64,000 nucleotides of DNA, taken from Trochalopteron elliotii (Eukaryota; Chordata; Aves; Passeriformes; Leiothrichidae). Below the pieces are notes generated by a model. The model was not told the origin of the DNA. It searched no databases and saw nothing but the letters and a program-made list of their open reading frames with translations. Shown here piece by piece: positions 61,471 through 64,000 of this stretch. Position 1 is the first letter of the stretch. Each line of letters starts with the position of its first letter. The stretch is from the NCBI GenBank assembly GCA_024734555.1, contig JANPWX010000653.1, forward strand, positions 3,056,936 to 3,120,935, written 5' to 3'. Both the position numbers and the translations under genes were made by a program.

Positions 61471-61933
61471 TGATGCCTTGGGAAGGCTGACCTGGAACAG
61501 AGATGGGACAGAGCTAAGAGAATAAAGTAGATATTTATTGAAAGGCCTTTAGGGTATACTTTGGGCAGTGCAAGAGCCTGGCCAGGGCTACACCCAAGGT
61601 GGACCCGAAATGGTCACAAAATGGACAACTGGTCCCAAGGTCTCACACTTTTCATAAGTTTTGGTCCATTTGCATATTGGAGTTTAATTATCCAACTACA
61701 GCTTCAGGTTATGAAGTCCCATCCTTCTTGTTTTCTGTCTTCAAATCCACCATTGTTTATCCTTTTGAGCCTGAAAACCTGTACCCTTCTTCCTTAGTCT
61801 CCGGCAGGAAAAGGATTTGTTTTGTCTGCCTACTCTGTGAAGAGAACTGACTAACACTTAATATGAGGCTCAGAACCACATCCCTAGACAGCACAGAATC
61901 TGAAAAACGTGAAAACTAAAACTTAAGGCATCA
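61471..61933 (-). mobile_element. Retroviral LTR, minus strand, with polypurine tract beside it
   Basis: Read on the minus strand, the element begins TGATGCCTTAAG (complement ending at 61933) and ends CCCAAGGCATCA (complement starting at 61471). It therefore carries the inverted terminal repeat TGATGCCTT...AAGGCATCA, with the TG...CA ends that retroviral integrase needs. Total length is 463 bp. A polyadenylation signal AATAAA lies about 65 bases before its end (complement of 61534-61539). An octamer ATGCAAAT lies in the upstream part (complement of 61668-61675). Directly 5' of the LTR on the minus strand stands the purine run AGGGGGGAAA (complement of 61934-61943), the expected position and make-up of a polypurine tract, so this is a 3' LTR. 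I associate the sequence with songbird endogenous retroviruses, probably of the ERVL-like group, from memory only. Confidence 0.82.
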
Positions 61934-62089
61934 TTTCCCCCCTGATCAGAAAAGGCCAGTGAAATTGAGAGGAAGAAGTTCAAGGAGCTCCCCATGACCA
62001 CAGATGCTGCCCCCTGTGTTACGTTGCCCTTTTCTGCTGCAAGAGGTTGTGTTCCAATCATGTTGTAAATAAATTAAAGACTGAAATAG
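61934..62089 (-). mobile_element. Remnant of internal retroviral sequence next to the 3' LTR
   Basis: The 156 bp between the two LTRs begin, on the minus strand's 3' side, with the polypurine tract AGGGGGGAAA. By position they are the last internal bases of the minus-strand provirus. A 63-codon frame (61870-62061, minus) crosses into the LTR but shows no recognised envelope or other domain. The rest of the provirus may continue beyond the second LTR, although nothing right of 62526 is recognisable as viral. Confidence 0.5.
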
Positions 62090-62526
62090 TGATGCCTCAA
62101 GTTTTAACTTTCATATTTTCCAGATTCTGTACTGCAATAGTACATAACTCTGAACTTCATATAAACAGTTAGCAAGTTCTCTTTACAGTTCAGTTAGACA
62201 AAACAATCCTTTTCCAGCCCAAGAACCAAGGACACCATTGCAGCCTCAGGCCCAAGAAGTGTAAACAACAGGGAATTGAGGAGAGCAATCTGGGAGGATG
62301 AGACTTCACAACCTGAAGCTGTAATTGGAAAATTGAACCCAATATATAAATGAACCAAAATTTACAAAAGTGTGAAAACTTGAGACTCGGAGTCCATCTT
62401 GGATGTAGCTGTGGCCGGGCTCCTGTACTGCCCCAGGTGTATCCTTTGAAGACCCTTTTAATAAATACCTACTTTACTCCTTTAACACTGTCTAGCCTCT
62501 GTTCCAAGTAGCCTCCCAAGGCATCA
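62090..62526 (+). mobile_element. Retroviral LTR of the same family, plus strand
   Basis: It begins TGATGCCTCAAG and ends CCCAAGGCATCA, with the same inverted terminal repeat as the minus-strand copy, and is 437 bp long. The two copies align end to end: 'gttctctttacag', 'gacaaaacaa' + 'tccttttcc', 'cctgaagctgta', 'aataaatacctacttta' and 'ctctgttccaagtagcc' match in order. The shorter length is explained mainly by one gap of about 26 bases near two thirds of the way along. The signal AATAAA is at 62460-62465, 67 bases from the end counted from its first base. A TATATAAAT stretch near 62343 may be its TATA box. No polypurine tract precedes it, and no primer-binding site starting TGG follows, so it is best read as a solo LTR. 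Flanks ATAG / GTAG may be a decayed 4-bp target duplication. Confidence 0.82.
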
Positions 62527-64000
62527 GTAGCACCCACCCAAAAGAACCAGGGAGCTTCAAATGTACAGCTCTGGAAAGCTTGACTTCAGGACAGCAGCAA
62601 AAAACCCCCTCAAACCCCCTCATTTGCCCAGTGATAACCTCACAGAGCAACACTGCAGGGTACACACAAAGCATCATTTGAGTTAGATATGACCCCTGGG
62701 AAAGGAATGCATCAAAGTGCTGCAGCTGTCTAAAATGTTCCCATTTCCAGTTCACAAATCCCAAAGAGCTGCCAGAAATACAGAAATGTTCAGGGGGCCC
62801 TAAGGCATCAAACCAAACCCTCGCTCCCTAGTAGGAGCAGTACAGATTATGCTTGAAGTGAGAATGGCTAGATGGAGAAGAAAAAAATACCAGGAAGTGT
62901 TTTGATGAGTTTCTATGAACTTGAAAAATCCTATCATTGGCTATAAAGTCACTGAGGAGATTGTGAATGGTGATTGTGCAGCTCTACAAGGTAATTTATC
63001 TCCCTGACCAGTACTTCGTAAACTGTCTACTGAACTGCCCTCTGTTAAAACTAAAGATATACAGACACTTGTAAACCTTATCGAGGGGAAAACAACTCAG
63101 ATAATTTTACACATTTAAATGAAAACCAGATTCTTAGCTTTTCCAGGGAATGAAAACGTCAGCTCTGCTACCAGGGTCCAGTCACCCATGGAAGGGGGGC
63201 CAGGAGCAGCAAAGCTGAAAAATTACTCAAAAAATGATGCATGTGGCTGCTCCCACTCCTCCCAGTTGTAACAGAAAACTGCTGGTTACTGTGCTAATTT
63301 TCTCAGCCACTTTACCAAGGCATGTCAAAAAAAAAAGCAAATTACTTTCTGTTCTGCAGTATTTCTTCAAGCATTTGACTCCATTTTCGCCTGTATCAGG
63401 GAAAAGATGTAAAGGAGCAGTATTTTTCAGGGGAAAAAAGCCTGTTTTACTGTGGCAAATATAATTTTACAACATCAAAGACCTCACCTTTTAATCATTA
63501 CTTAATTCTAGGGATGGGAATTTAATCTTCATGATCTTACATCTAAATAGGAGACATGCAAGCCAAATTAAAAGTCAGGATTCAAATTCAAAGGCCCTAG
63601 CATCTTTAGAGTACCCTCCCAAGTCCAAAGGGTAGGAACTTTCCTAGATTAGTTGGCAGAAACTTGTGGTAATCTCACAAGTTCAAGTGTTCTTGTGAAA
63701 TTTCCATCCAATTGGGCACATCTGAACTGGAACCAGAAAATAGTCTTGGTAACCAACCTGAAGCTAGATCAATAAAAAGTGGGGCAGATCTGAAGATTGG
63801 ACTCTGAAACTCCTTAAATTTGAAAGGCATTAGGTAGCACTTTGAAGCACCACGGGGCAGGGGAGTGAGACAGGACACTGAGCAAAGCAGAGCCCCAGCC
63901 TGGGCACACAGGCAGCCTTGTTCTGACACAGCCAACCCCAGCATGACTGGCTCAGATCAGGAAGGGTTTTTTTTTCTCATGCAATTTGTGGGGTTGTGAG
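62527..64000. other. Non-coding stretch to the window end
   Basis: No gene or repeat was recognised. A 90-codon minus-strand frame (62492-62764) starts at the LTR edge and has no domain. If the plus-strand LTR sits inside the minus-strand provirus, the first part of this stretch could be further internal retroviral sequence, too decayed to see. The window stops without a boundary. Confidence 0.45.

Noticed and set aside
1..64000. CRISPR array, bacterial operon, phage or plasmid content
   Set aside because: No evenly spaced repeats, no ribosome-site-led dense ORFs, and clear vertebrate retrotransposons throughout.

Overview
This window looks like vertebrate, most likely bird (probably songbird), nuclear DNA with no protein-coding gene that I can support. 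The bird call rests on the repeats. At least eleven stretches match the chicken-repeat-1 (CR1) LINE family, and several keep its 3' tail, which reads 'gattctatgattct' or its complement. Near the right end are two copies of a retroviral LTR of a type I associate with songbirds. That last point is from memory, with no database check. Gene density, lack of operons, AT-rich texture and scattered microsatellites all fit a eukaryotic intergenic desert or a very large intron, and the window alone does not separate those two. No rRNA, tRNA, CRISPR array, phage or bacterial gene was seen.

Layout. Positions 1-9420 are mostly single-copy DNA with a MIR-like fragment (about 3404-3481), a strong short hairpin (3723-3767), a small CR1 tail (about 3910-3976) and a homopolymer junction (5780-5835). 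The largest CR1 copy (about 9425-10447, plus strand) keeps a broken C-terminal part of the reverse-transcriptase ORF. From 10450 to 24820 the DNA is single-copy with a 114-nt tract made only of G and T (13343-13456), a MIR-like fragment, one CR1 tail, a perfect RFX X-box palindrome (20758-20771) and a perfect CRE octamer (22497-22504). From 24820 to 29180 two minus-strand CR1 tails flank a G-rich, higher-GC block (about 26320-26980) with a potential G-quadruplex. Positions 29180-50060 hold three CR1 pieces, another MIR-like remnant and several blocks rich in homeodomain-type TAATT sites that resemble conserved non-coding elements. Positions 50060-56120 contain two internal CR1 pieces that share a 5' break and both lack the usual 3' end. 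Positions 61471-62526 hold two copies of one LTR family facing away from each other, one with a polypurine tract and a scrap of internal retroviral sequence.

How it works together: nothing here forms a pathway. If the window has a function, it is most likely cis-regulatory, in the enhancer-like blocks near 1.4-1.7, 26.1-26.3, 35.4-35.6, 41.4-41.9, 44.5-45.1 and 48.9-49.4 kb. These were picked on texture alone (motif density, few simple repeats, some CpGs), so conservation is unproven. I found no convincing undescribed system. The most structured unexplained object is the divergent LTR pair at 61.5-62.5 kb.
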